Source: Chloroflexota bacterium (lineage in GTDB: Bacteria > Chloroflexota > Dehalococcoidia > Lucifugimonadales > Lucifugimonadaceae). Taken from it: a DNA stretch of 37,392 nucleotides. This document shows positions 17,196 through 25,427 of the stretch, in pieces; position 1 is the first letter of the stretch, and each line of letters begins with the position of its first letter. The position numbers were made by a program, and so were the translations under genes. The notes beneath the pieces were generated by a model. The model saw only the letters and a list, made by a program, of their open reading frames with translations, ran no database searches and had not been told where the DNA came from. The DNA lies in NCBI GenBank assembly GCA_013204555.1, contig JABMNO010000046.1, positions 1 to 37,392 on the forward strand. The letters are read 5' to 3'.

Positions 17196-18284
17196 CTATT
17201 GCGCTCCGACGGGCTGACTGATTGACGGTAGGGTGAGCATCATCACTTCCAGCGCCAGTTGTGGCGCTGCGTTAGCCCTGAGTGCTCTAATTGCCGATCG
17301 TGAGCCTTCGATCACTTCCACGATCTGGTCCAACTCACACTGTGCCGCCAATTCAGAAAGCTGCGCGCTCCAGTTGGTATGGATTGCGCCGTCTTTGACG
17401 CCATGTTTCGCCAACATGGCATCCCGCCACACGCTTGACCAAGCCTCAAGCTCTGCCTCAACCGCTGACTGATCCTTGCGATACTGGCCTGACAGTTCTC
17501 TGGCGTAGCGGAAACGTCCTTCAAGTGAACTGGTGGAGGCATCAAGGATTCGCAGTACCATCTGATCGTAATGGCCAACCGCCGCTGGATCCTCGAGTAG
17601 TTCGATTGCTCGACCAGGTTTGCCATTCGACAGGCGCGCAAATCGCTCGGCGTCCTCCGGCGTGGCGCTGTGCTTCGAAATCAGGCCATCCCGGATCTGA
17701 TCGACAGGCACGGGGCGCAACTGAATCCACTGGCAGCGTGATGCCACAGTGTCAGGTACCGCGCTGCGGTCAGGGGCGACCAGAATCAGCATCGAGGTCT
17801 CAGAGGGTTCCTCAAGTGTCTTTAGAAGCGCGTTCGCAGCCGGGCTGGTTATACCGTCATCGAATTTGAGCGTCTCGGCGTCCTCGATGATGAATACATG
17901 GCGCCTGCCTTCAAACGGACTAACGCGGCCATCGTGCTGGAGGTCGCGAATATGTTCTATCGACAGTCGGAGTCTATTGGCATCTTTATCTTCGGTTGAG
18001 GCGTCACCGCCCCCGACGCCTCGGATAGGCGTGTGCCGGTCGATCAGACGTACGTCTGCATGGATACCGCGTTTAATCCGCTCGCACTGGGTGCAGGAAC
18101 CGCATGGCGCCTCACCCGGCGTTTCGCAGTTGGCGGCCATTGCGAGCAGCTTCGCCAGCGTTGCTCGGCCGAGCTGCTTCGGACCCGTGATCAGATAGGC
18201 GTGGGAGAGCCTGCCTGCCGATACAGCCGAATCCAGAATGCGTACAGCCGGCGCGTTGCCAATGAGATCCCAGTTGCCAGTCAC
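17196..18284 (-). CDS. holB: DNA polymerase III delta-prime subunit
   Basis: This 362-residue AAA+ clamp-loader subunit helps place the beta clamp on DNA. The Walker A region is degenerate (GPKQLGRATLAKLL, with Arg where ATPases have Lys), as expected for delta-prime, which does not hydrolyse ATP. A zinc module with CGSCTQC follows. VFIIEDAETL replaces Walker B, then come ANALLKTLEEP and the sensor 1-like VASRCQWIQLRP. The start is GTG, two bases after the lysA stop, so translation is probably coupled. The C-terminal helical domain is normal length. Confidence 0.92.
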   Translation of the reverse strand: MTGNWDLIGNAPAVRILDSAVSAGRLSHAYLITGPKQLGRATLAKLLAMAANCETPGEAPCGSCTQCERIKRGIHADVRLIDRHTPIRGVGGGDASTEDKDANRLRLSIEHIRDLQHDGRVSPFEGRRHVFIIEDAETLKFDDGITSPAANALLKTLEEPSETSMLILVAPDRSAVPDTVASRCQWIQLRPVPVDQIRDGLISKHSATPEDAERFARLSNGKPGRAIELLEDPAAVGHYDQMVLRILDASTSSLEGRFRYARELSGQYRKDQSAVEAELEAWSSVWRDAMLAKHGVKDGAIHTNWSAQLSELAAQCELDQIVEVIEGSRSAIRALRANAAPQLALEVMMLTLPSISQPVGAQ

Positions 18285-18286
18285 GG

Positions 18287-19600
18287 TCAGATGATGCTCG
18301 TCCGCAGCAGGTCTTCGTACGTTTCGCGGCGTCGGATCAATCGGTGCTCACCATCAGATACCATCACGATCGCGGGCCTGGGGACCATGTTGTAGTTGCT
18401 CGCCATGGGAACGTTGTAGGCACCTGAGGCTGGCAGCGCTATGAGGTCGCCCGGTTCTGGGGTAGGAAGGAATGCGTTTTTCACGAGTATGTCGCCGGAC
18501 TCACAGAATTTGCCTGCAATCCTGAACGGTCCATCAAGTTCTTCGTTGACTCGATTCACCGAGTGCGCCTCGTACTCAGCATCGTAGATCGCTGGTCGGA
18601 TGTTGTCGCCCATTCCGCCATCTACGCTGACGTAAGTTCGTACGCCCGGTATCTCTTTGATTGCCCCTACAGTGTAGATCGCGACACCGGACCGACCAAC
18701 CATCGAGCGGCCTGGCTCAACGATCAGGAGCGGCTCATCAAATCCATGCGCATCACACCCGGCACGCACTGAATCGGCGATGGCGTTCGCATAGTCGGAT
18801 ATCGGAAGCGGAAGTTTCTCGCCGACGTATCCGATGGCGAAGCCGCCTCCAGGGCTGAACTCACGCAGGTCGAGGCCGAATTTATCGCGCATATCGGCAG
18901 CGAACTGCATCACGTAAGGAATGGCTTCCGTGTAGGGATCAAGCTCAAACAGGGGCGAGCCAAGGTGAAAGTGAAGCCCACGGAGGTCGAGGTTCTTCGC
19001 TTCCTGGACCTTCTGGACGGCAATCTCCGCGTGGCCAGTTTCGATGGAAAATCCGAATTTGCTATCCAGAATACCCGTTGTCGTCAGGCGGTGGGTCTGC
19101 GCGTCCACGCTGGGGGAGACGCGAATTAGCACCGGTTGCGTCACTCCTTGTTCGCCAGCAATTTCGTTCAGAACATCAATCTCAGGAAAGCTGTCGATGG
19201 TGATCCTGGCAAGGCCATACTCAACCGCCTCAGACAGTTCTTGCCGACTCTTGTTGTTCCCATTGAAGTTCATCATTGAGGCGGGGAACTCGACCATTTT
19301 GGCGACCGCAAGCTCCCCACCGGAGACGATATCGATGCCAATGCCCTCTTCATCAAGGATTTTCTCTAGAACGGGGTTCGCGAACGCCTTTGAGGAGTAC
19401 GAAATGTGGGAATCCTTGTAGGCGCCTCTGAATGACTTGACGAAGTCGCGGGCTGTCTCACGAATCGTTGTCTCATCGTAAACGTACAACGGACTACCGT
19501 ATTCGCTGACTAGATCTTTGAGGTCGCAACCTCCAATGGCAATATGGCCATCTAAGTTCACGGAGGTTGTTACAGGGAAGGTGTCCCTGCCAGAAAACAT
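18287..19600 (-). CDS. lysA: Diaminopimelate decarboxylase
   Basis: This PLP enzyme decarboxylates meso-diaminopimelate to lysine, the last step of lysine synthesis. I place the start at the ATG at 19600 (437 residues), because family members begin just before FPVT..VN..GHL; a GTG at 19624 would add eight residues. The PLP lysine is in SYSSKAF (about residue 71). Other marks are DIVSGGEL, HFHLGSP, the phosphate-binding SPGGGFAIGY, EPGRSMVG, CESGDIL and the closing SGAYNVPMASNYN. It is followed after two bases by holB. The 200-base gap to selD must hold divergent promoters for both. Confidence 0.95.
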   Translation of the reverse strand: MFSGRDTFPVTTSVNLDGHIAIGGCDLKDLVSEYGSPLYVYDETTIRETARDFVKSFRGAYKDSHISYSSKAFANPVLEKILDEEGIGIDIVSGGELAVAKMVEFPASMMNFNGNNKSRQELSEAVEYGLARITIDSFPEIDVLNEIAGEQGVTQPVLIRVSPSVDAQTHRLTTTGILDSKFGFSIETGHAEIAVQKVQEAKNLDLRGLHFHLGSPLFELDPYTEAIPYVMQFAADMRDKFGLDLREFSPGGGFAIGYVGEKLPLPISDYANAIADSVRAGCDAHGFDEPLLIVEPGRSMVGRSGVAIYTVGAIKEIPGVRTYVSVDGGMGDNIRPAIYDAEYEAHSVNRVNEELDGPFRIAGKFCESGDILVKNAFLPTPEPGDLIALPASGAYNVPMASNYNMVPRPAIVMVSDGEHRLIRRRETYEDLLRTSII

Positions 19601-19801
19601 ATCCAGAATCCCACTCCAATCCACGGGTAAGGGTCAATCGGCACACTTATGACAAAAGCTCACCACGCAATCCTAGATATTCACCAACCGGCTGGTCAAC
19701 ATACATTGGTCGTAATCCGATCAGACCGATAATCTATTGGTGGCCCATCAATAGTATGTGGTCTGAATCATTCATTCTGGCATTCCGGAGAGGAGGAACT
19801 G

Positions 19802-20854
19802 TTGTTAGAGAGGCCAATTCGCCTGACTGAACTCGCTGAATGCGCCGGTTGAGCCGGAAAACTCAGTCAAGCTGACCTGGCGCAGGTTCTGCGTCAGTTG
19901 CCCGCCCCGTCAATCAATGACCCAAATGTCATCGTTGGCTTCAACACGTCTGACGACGCTGGGATTTATCGCGTCTCTGACGATCTGGCGCTGGTTCTGA
20001 CGGTCGATTTCTTTCCTCCCATCGTGGATGACCCTTTTACATATGGGGCCATTGCCGCGGCCAATGCGCTTAGCGATGTCTACGCGATGGGCGGGCGTCC
20101 GGTGACTGCGCTCAACGTTGCGGCAATACCTGCAGACCTTCCGCCGGAGATCCTGAGCGGAATATTGAGTGGCGGTGCGGCCAAAGCTGCTGAGGCGGGC
20201 GTGTCTGTGATTGGCGGGCACACGGTGACTGACAATGAGCCAAAGTACGGGATGTCCGTTACCGGCTATATCCATCCTGACAAGATAATCACGAATTCCG
20301 GCGCGCAGCCGGGCGACAAGCTCGTACTAACGAAGCCAATTGGCACAGGAATCATCTCGACTGCCGGCAAAGCTCAGGAAGCTGATCCCGGGGTGCTGAG
20401 CAACGCGGCAAAGATCATGGCTGTGCTCAACAAGGGTGCGTCTGAGGCGATGATTGAGGTTGGAGTTCACGCTGCCACAGATGTGACTGGCTATGGACTC
20501 GTTGGTCATGCGTCTGAGATGGCGCGAGGGTGCGGGTTTGCGATCGACTTGTCGCTCAAATCAGTTCCGATCATTCCAGGCACGCTCGAGTTGCTTGAAC
20601 GCGGAATTGTGCCGGGCGGGACGCATCGCAATCTGGCGGGCGTGTTGGGCTCGTCGGAGTGGGACTCATCCGTCACCGACAACCAGAAGCTGCTCATGTG
20701 TGACGCGCAAACATCGGGCGGGCTGCTAATTGCTGTTGCCGCTGACAAGTGTGATGCGCTGATCGCTGCGCTGATTGCGGCGGAAACTCCCGCTGCCGCT
20801 GTAATTGGTGCGGTGACCGAAGAACGATCGGGGATTGTTCGAGTCTCCGCCTGA
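19802..20854 (+). CDS. selD: Selenophosphate synthetase with selenocysteine at the active site (UGA recoded)
   Basis: SelD makes selenophosphate from selenide and ATP for selenocysteine and selenouridine synthesis. The gene is usually begun at the first ATG-like codon near 19898, but the same frame is coding upstream apart from one in-frame TGA at 19850-19852. Starting at TTG 19802, with AGGAGG five bases upstream, gives 350 residues, close to E. coli SelD (347). The TGA becomes residue 17 and a lysine falls at 20, in CAG-U-AGK; these are the positions of catalytic Cys17 and Lys20 in E. coli. Selenocysteine at this site is known from other bacterial SelDs. A bSECIS-like hairpin follows. Downstream are the ATP and metal segments (TSDDAGIY, VIGGHTVTD, ATDVTGYGLVGHASEMA, DAQTSGGLL). 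Confidence 0.95.
19850..19897 (+). promoter_or_regulatory. bSECIS-like element: Sec UGA codon plus hairpin in selD
   Basis: Downstream of the UGA (19850-19852), CGCAG (19881-19885) pairs with CTGCG (19889-19893) around a GTT loop. Lower pairs come from CTGA (19872-19875) with TCAG (19894-19897), leaving a one-sided bulge. The apical loop begins with G and lies 33 bases after the UGA, within the spacing known for bacterial SECIS elements. SelB with tRNA-Sec would bind it. Confidence 0.75.
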
Positions 20855-20940
20855 GGTGGGGGTGCGACCTGCGGGTGGTTCCTGCGAAGGCGTCGATACA
20901 GCGCTATAAGATCGCCGCCAGTTGATAATTCTACGATGAG

Positions 20941-20976
20941 AAAAAGGCCCGCCGTGGAAACACGGCGGGCCTTTTT
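20941..20976. terminator. Bidirectional terminator between selD and nirK
   Basis: A perfect 16-bp stem (20941-20956 with 20961-20976) has a GAAA loop, a GGCCCGCCGTG core and A/T ends giving U-runs on both strands. It separates the convergent selD and nitrite reductase genes. Confidence 0.93.
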
Positions 20977-20992
20977 CGATTACTGAGCTGGA

Positions 20993-22141
20993 TTACTTTG
21001 CCTGGAAAATGGTGGGGTCGGCTTCACCTTCTACGTGGAGGAGACCAACCAGGCCTTTTTCAAGTCTGCTGAGGGCGTGGTCAACAAGAATGTAGGTACC
21101 GGGGTATTCGAGCTTGATTTCAACTACCGTGGCGCCTCCGGGTGGGACGAGCGTTGTCTGTACGTCCACTAGAGGTTCACTGACCAGCGAAGCTTTAGCG
21201 TAGACCTTGTCGAACATCTCACCAATCACGTGGAATGACGAGATGAAGTTTGGTCCGCCCACTCCAAAGTAGATTCGGATGGTCTCGCCAACTTCGGCCC
21301 GCAGTGCGTGCTCGTCAGAAGCGAGCGCTCCTGAGGCTCCGTTGAAAACGAAGTAGGTGGGGTCTTCAGACATGAGCTTGTCATGGTCGAAGTCAACCAG
21401 TCCTTTTTCACCGAATGCCTGCTTCGTGTACAGCTCTCCCTGCATCACGTAGAACTCGCGGTCGACTTCTGGCAGTCCACCTTCTGGCTCTACCAGGATC
21501 ATGCCGTACATTCCGCTGGAGATGTGGTGAGGCACTGATGGTGTGGCGCAGTGATAGACGTAGAGGCCGGCCTTCAATGCTTTGAAGCTGAATGTGGCTT
21601 CCTCACCGGGTGGTACCTGGGTGACTTTGGCTCCGCCACCGGGGCCTGTGACGGCGTGCAAGTCTACGGAGTGAAGCAGAAAGTCTCCGGGCATGTTCTT
21701 CAGCGTGAGGTTGACGGTGTCATTAACTCTCACTCTGAGCATAGGGCCTGGGACCTGCTGGTTGAACGTCCAGTAGTTGTAGGTGGTTCCGTCCGCGAGC
21801 TGCCCTTCAAGTTCTGAAGCTTCTAGCTCAAGGTTGACTTCCGTTGGGCCGCGATCTCCGATAGGGCCGGGGAGATCTGTTGGATCCCTGGTGATATCAA
21901 CTGCTGTGGTTGGGAGCCGCACTTCCGCCTTATCAGCGACCGGGACGGTTTTGACATCCGATGAGATTGCTTTCGGCACTTCGGCCAGTGCAGGCGTCGG
22001 TAGAGCTGCGAGTTGAGATTCTAGATTCGCGACGCGGTCTTCAACTTCACCGGTTCCGGAACATGCGATCAACACAGTAAATAATGAAATCATGCCGAAT
22101 ACGGCAATTAGCGGGATGGATCGTTTCTGCGGCGTCTGCAA
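20993..22141 (-). CDS. nirK: Copper-containing nitrite reductase (NO-forming), lipoprotein
   Basis: This 382-residue two-cupredoxin-domain protein starts at TTG, with GGAGG nine bases upstream. It has a signal segment with lipobox ending VLIAC (Cys27), then a short coiled coil (VEDRVANLESQLAAL) and a Pro-rich linker, so it should be tethered outside the membrane. All NirK ligands can be assigned. Type 1 copper: His157, Cys198, His206 and Met211. Type 2 copper: His162, His197 and His355. Catalytic: Asp160 and His304. Motifs are LHSVDLHAVTGPGGG, YVYHCA, PHHISSGM and FHVIGEMFD. The enzyme reduces nitrite to nitric oxide in denitrification or nitrite detoxification. No nor or nar gene and no NnrR/Fnr site is evident nearby. 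Confidence 0.93.
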   Translation of the reverse strand: MQTPQKRSIPLIAVFGMISLFTVLIACSGTGEVEDRVANLESQLAALPTPALAEVPKAISSDVKTVPVADKAEVRLPTTAVDITRDPTDLPGPIGDRGPTEVNLELEASELEGQLADGTTYNYWTFNQQVPGPMLRVRVNDTVNLTLKNMPGDFLLHSVDLHAVTGPGGGAKVTQVPPGEEATFSFKALKAGLYVYHCATPSVPHHISSGMYGMILVEPEGGLPEVDREFYVMQGELYTKQAFGEKGLVDFDHDKLMSEDPTYFVFNGASGALASDEHALRAEVGETIRIYFGVGGPNFISSFHVIGEMFDKVYAKASLVSEPLVDVQTTLVPPGGATVVEIKLEYPGTYILVDHALSRLEKGLVGLLHVEGEADPTIFQAK

Positions 22142-22194
22142 TTGAGTTGCCCTCCAATGGTTTATACCTAATTCATTCAGGCACTGATAAACAT

Positions 22195-22909
22195 TTACAG
22201 GTGTTCGATGAGCGGCAAGTGAATGTCGACAATCGAATTATGAGGATAGCGTGATGACCTTCTTATTCTATGGCTCCAAAGCGTCAAGTTGTGAGATGAG
22301 GGTGCTTCCGCCTGAGACGCGGCAAGGCCCCGGCGCAGATGCCGGAGCCTTGTAAATCCAGCGGGTGAGGACAGCAGCCCACCTGATATCTCTTGTTGCA
22401 CCAGACCAATTTCGATGACCGTGTCGTTGACGATTGCGCTCACGATGTGCTCGCTACTTTCGTTGTTGTCACCCCGGTAAGAAAACGCCAGAACGAGGGC
22501 AACGCTGGGCTCAACTGTCGTCGTGCGAAGTCCCATGATGATCTCAGCGTCGTGAGGGTCGGCGGGAAGCATCTCACGGTTGATCACAACCGGGGCAGCC
22601 GCTGGGCGGACTACGTCACCATCGGGACCGAAGTAGGCCTGCGCCACGTTCAGCAAGCGGGCTCATCGATACGCGGCTGTCCAGATGGGTAGACGGCATT
22701 CCGTTCCGGTGTGGTTACTCCACTCCGCCACCGACAGTCGCACTCAGACCAAGAGGCTTGCTGTACGCACAGTCGAGGAAGCCGACGGCTCTGAGGCCAC
22801 CGTTGCGATTGTGGATGATCAGGCCCGCAACTTCGATGACGTGCGCCGGGGCGACGCCGATCAGGTTTTCTCCATTCAAACCACCGGCGGAAAGAACGCA
22901 ACGATAGCT
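22195..22909 (-). pseudogene. Frameshifted gene remnant, unknown family
   Basis: Protein-like sequence on the minus strand is split over three frames. At 22715-22909, directly after an in-frame TGA, a 64-residue stretch reads well (LSAGGLNGENLIGVAPAHVI, then LRAVGFLDCAYSKPLGL). A second frame covers about 22650-22710 (VYPSGQPRIDEPA). A third, 22195-22656, begins NVAQAYFGPDGDVVRPAA and stays convincing through LVLAFSYRGDNNESSEHIVSAIVN to about 22350. The pieces are collinear, so a single gene with at least two indels is the simplest reading. I do not recognise the family. It lies directly downstream of the sulfatase on the same strand. A 12-bp hairpin at 22323-22352 is fully paired only in minus-strand RNA, where the one mismatch becomes G-U. 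Confidence 0.5.
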
Positions 22910-22964
22910 TCAGCCCACCGGCGCTTGTGGGTGGCCACACTGGAAACGGCGGGGTAGCGCTCGC

Positions 22965-24476
22965 CTACACCCCGGGCAGTGGCGCGGTGTCTCCTGATCT
23001 CACTTGCCAGAGGCGCAGACGCGCTGCCATGGCTCTGATTCGGTCGCGATGCTCCGGCTCGTCAAACAGATTCGCTTGTTCGGCGGGGTCCGCGTTGAGG
23101 TCGTAAAGTTCTCCGAGGTCTGTGGCGCACAGGTTGAGCTTCCAGCGGTCGGCGGTGATGATGGAGCGCCATGGCTGGGAGTTCATGAAGTTGAGATCGG
23201 CGAGTTTTTCCTCTGGCCAGAAGTACTCATCACACTCATCTGCGAGGTTGCGATCTCCTACGCCGTTGTGCTGCACGACGATATCGTTGTTGGCGAGCGT
23301 GTCATCGCCGTCGACGACTGCCTTGCGACTCACGCCCTGCAGTTGATCGGGCAGCGATTCGCCCATCAGGTCGAGCAACGTCGGGAGAATATCGATCTGG
23401 CTGAAGTTGCCCGGCACACGACGCGCTCCATCTTCAAGCCATGGCACGTGCATGAGTAACGGAACTCTGGCGGCTTCTTCGTAAGGCGTACGCATCTCCA
23501 ACATGCCGTGTGTGCCGACCATGTCGCCGTGCTCGCTGGTGAAGACGATGATTGTGTTATCGGCAACACCGGCCCGTTCGATACCACCGAGTATCGAACC
23601 CAGCATGTCGTCCACTACCTTCACATTGCCCCAGTAGCCGGCCCGCAGCCGCCGCCACGCTGCCTCGCCTTCTCGGAGATCGATACCATCCCGGATGCAG
23701 TTGGCGAACAGATCTGCCCGGAGGCGGTTGAACAGCGTGCTCTGCTCCGGGTAGGCCAGAAACGTCTCATCAACCGGCATTGTGGCCGCGTCGTAGAGAT
23801 CGTCATACGGCCCGGCGAACGGTGGATGCGGCTCAATGCTGCTGACGTACAGCACGAACGGGTTGTTGGCATTGCTCTCAATGAAATCGGCTGCCTGATG
23901 GCCCAGGAACGTCGCCATCTGTAGCTCTGGTGGCAGTTCAGACCGCAATTTGCCGGAGTAGGTCATGCCGCCGGGATGAACCTCGTCGGGCTCAATGCCC
24001 TTGCCCTTGAGGAAGTGGTGATACGCCGATAGTTCTGTTCGATTGGCGTGGTCGGTGTACTCCGGCCACCACTTATCGTTGCTGCCAACCCAGTGGTCGA
24101 ACCGGTGCTGAGCGAAGATCTCATCACCCAGATGCCACTTGCCAACGTAGCCGGTTTTGTACTCCGACGAGACCATCTCCGCCGCGGCCTGAACCTCCCG
24201 AGGCATCACCAACCGATTCACGCTCATGCCTGCGGACGGCGGATACAGCCCGGTCATGATCGACGATCTCGCTGGCGCACATACTGGCTGGGTGACGTAT
24301 GCGTTCTCGAACACAAGGCTGCGCTCAGCCAGCGCGTTCATGTGCGGCGACTGAATCCAGTCGTTGCCGTAGCAGGCCATGGAGTCCTGCCGCAAACGGT
24401 CCGGGAGGACGAATACGAGATTGGGATGTTTGGGGGCGGGGGCGTTTGGCAAGGCGAAGTGCTCCGATGGGTTCAC
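22965..24476 (-). CDS. Type I sulfatase (alkaline phosphatase superfamily)
   Basis: The 503-residue arylsulfatase-type enzyme hydrolyses sulfate esters. The formylglycine site is intact: Cys66 in PVCAPARSSIMTG (C-x-P-x-R), followed by GLYP. YVGKWHLGD supplies the Lys and His ligands. The metal-binding first strand reads FVLPDRLRQDS, with one Asp followed by Arg instead of the common Asp-Asp. The later FTSEHGDMVGTHG has Glu where SDHG is usual. There is no signal peptide, so it may act in the cytosol; a GTG start without an obvious ribosome binding site leaves the N-terminus uncertain. The C-terminal block ELYDLNADPAEQANL is typical. The substrate is unknown; sulfated polysaccharides or choline sulfate are options. 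No maturase gene (anSME/FGE) is in the window. Confidence 0.9.
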   Translation of the reverse strand: MNPSEHFALPNAPAPKHPNLVFVLPDRLRQDSMACYGNDWIQSPHMNALAERSLVFENAYVTQPVCAPARSSIMTGLYPPSAGMSVNRLVMPREVQAAAEMVSSEYKTGYVGKWHLGDEIFAQHRFDHWVGSNDKWWPEYTDHANRTELSAYHHFLKGKGIEPDEVHPGGMTYSGKLRSELPPELQMATFLGHQAADFIESNANNPFVLYVSSIEPHPPFAGPYDDLYDAATMPVDETFLAYPEQSTLFNRLRADLFANCIRDGIDLREGEAAWRRLRAGYWGNVKVVDDMLGSILGGIERAGVADNTIIVFTSEHGDMVGTHGMLEMRTPYEEAARVPLLMHVPWLEDGARRVPGNFSQIDILPTLLDLMGESLPDQLQGVSRKAVVDGDDTLANNDIVVQHNGVGDRNLADECDEYFWPEEKLADLNFMNSQPWRSIITADRWKLNLCATDLGELYDLNADPAEQANLFDEPEHRDRIRAMAARLRLWQVRSGDTAPLPGV

Positions 24477-24526
24477 TGCAACGAACTCGTTTGAGTTAGC
24501 GGATCAATGAGATAACACGTTGGATC

Positions 24527-25159
24527 ATGCGAGGAAACTTACACCCATCCAACACTCGATATCCGCGATCCCTCCGCCTCAAGGATTTTGATTACGCCTC
24601 AGAAGGAGCGTATTTCGTGACGATCACGAGCTCTGGAAGAGTACCCCTGTTTGGAATAGCAACTGACGGGCATATTTCTCTTAGCTGGAAGGGCGAGACA
24701 GTTCGACATCTGTGGTTGTCTCTTAGGGAGCGATTCGCAGGGGTAGGTCTAGATGAATTTGTGATCATGCCTGATCACTTCCATGCGATATTGATGTTGG
24801 GCCAGGCGGCAGATGAAGGAGTTGGGCCTCCATGTACCGTGCCTGTCGATACAGCCGGGGCCGGGCAAGCCCGGCAGCTACCGAGGAACACGGTGGACTC
24901 CACTGACCCGGTAGCCGAGGGGCTTGCCCCTCCCCACGCCACATCAACAAATCCACCCACGCTGAGCACGGTCATAGGCGCATTCAAGTCCCTCTCAACA
25001 ATTGCGGCGAACAAGTTTGCCCACACACCTGGTTCCAAATTATGGCAACGCGGGTTCTACGAACGTGTGATCCGAAATGAGGCCGAGTTAGACAAGTTCC
25101 GCAGGTACATAGTCAACAACCCGCAAGCGCTCGCCTTTCGCGAGTTCGAAAAAGGGTAG
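24527..25159 (+). CDS. REP-associated tyrosine transposase (RAYT, Y1/HUH family)
   Basis: This 210-residue single-strand transposase of the TnpA_REP type is linked to spread of REP palindromes. The HUH motif is MPDHFHAIL (His84, His86) and the catalytic tyrosine is probably Tyr194 in FRRYIVNNP. The N-terminal RLKDFDYASEGAYFVTI and the LWQRGFYERVIRNEAE block are family hallmarks. About 30 residues in the middle (from about 111, rich in Pro, Gly and Ala) are encoded by a pair of REP elements inserted in frame between the two catalytic halves. The TAG stop lies within the GTAG head of the next REP copy. The Shine-Dalgarno site is weak. Base composition in the insert is higher in G+C than in the rest of the gene. 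Confidence 0.93.
   Translation: MRGNLHPSNTRYPRSLRLKDFDYASEGAYFVTITSSGRVPLFGIATDGHISLSWKGETVRHLWLSLRERFAGVGLDEFVIMPDHFHAILMLGQAADEGVGPPCTVPVDTAGAGQARQLPRNTVDSTDPVAEGLAPPHATSTNPPTLSTVIGAFKSLSTIAANKFAHTPGSKLWQRGFYERVIRNEAELDKFRRYIVNNPQALAFREFEKG
24858..24933. repeat. REP pair inside the RAYT coding sequence
   Basis: A reverse-oriented type 2 REP (24859-24882, stem CCGGGC/GCCCGG) is followed by a forward type 1 REP (24910-24933, GTAGCCG head, stem AGGGGC/GCCCCT). Both keep the reading frame open. The order is opposite to the two downstream pairs. Confidence 0.85.
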
Positions 25160-25410
25160 CCGAGGGGCTTGCCCCTCCACGGTTACATGAGCGCTCATCG
25201 ACGACGCGCGGGAGGGCCGGGCAAGCCCGGCGGCTACCGGGGGGCCGGCCCCGGAGATCACCGCGCGATTCACCGATGAAGTATGAGACGACGACGCCTG
25301 GTAGCTGAGGGGCTTGCCCCTCCACGTTTACATGAACGCGCGCCCACATTCGCACGCTGGGCCGGGCAAGCCCGGCGGCTACCGGGGGACCGGCCCCGGA
25401 GATCACCGCG
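25155..25410. repeat. Two tandem REPIN-like units downstream of the RAYT gene
   Basis: Unit one has a forward type 1 REP at 25155-25178 and a reverse type 2 REP at 25215-25239. Unit two repeats this at 25300-25323 and 25359-25383. Each type 2 copy is followed by a nearly identical tail (CCGGCCCCGGAGATCACCGC) at about 25247-25265 and 25391-25409. The spacing between units is about 145 bases. The heads carry the GTAG tetranucleotide known as a RAYT recognition feature. Confidence 0.88.
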
Positions 25411-25427
25411 TGGGAACGCAACTGACC

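Noticed and set aside
19898..20854. A shorter selD starting at 19898
   Set aside because: It would lack the catalytic residue 17 and Lys20 segment that is encoded in frame just upstream across a UGA.
22910..22912. TGA as a second selenocysteine codon
   Set aside because: No Sec-like redox motif or known selenoprotein family around it, and the locus has further frame breaks.
24858..25410. CRISPR-like repeats
   Set aside because: The repeats are palindromic REP pairs in alternating orientation with unequal spacing beside a RAYT, with no cas genes.
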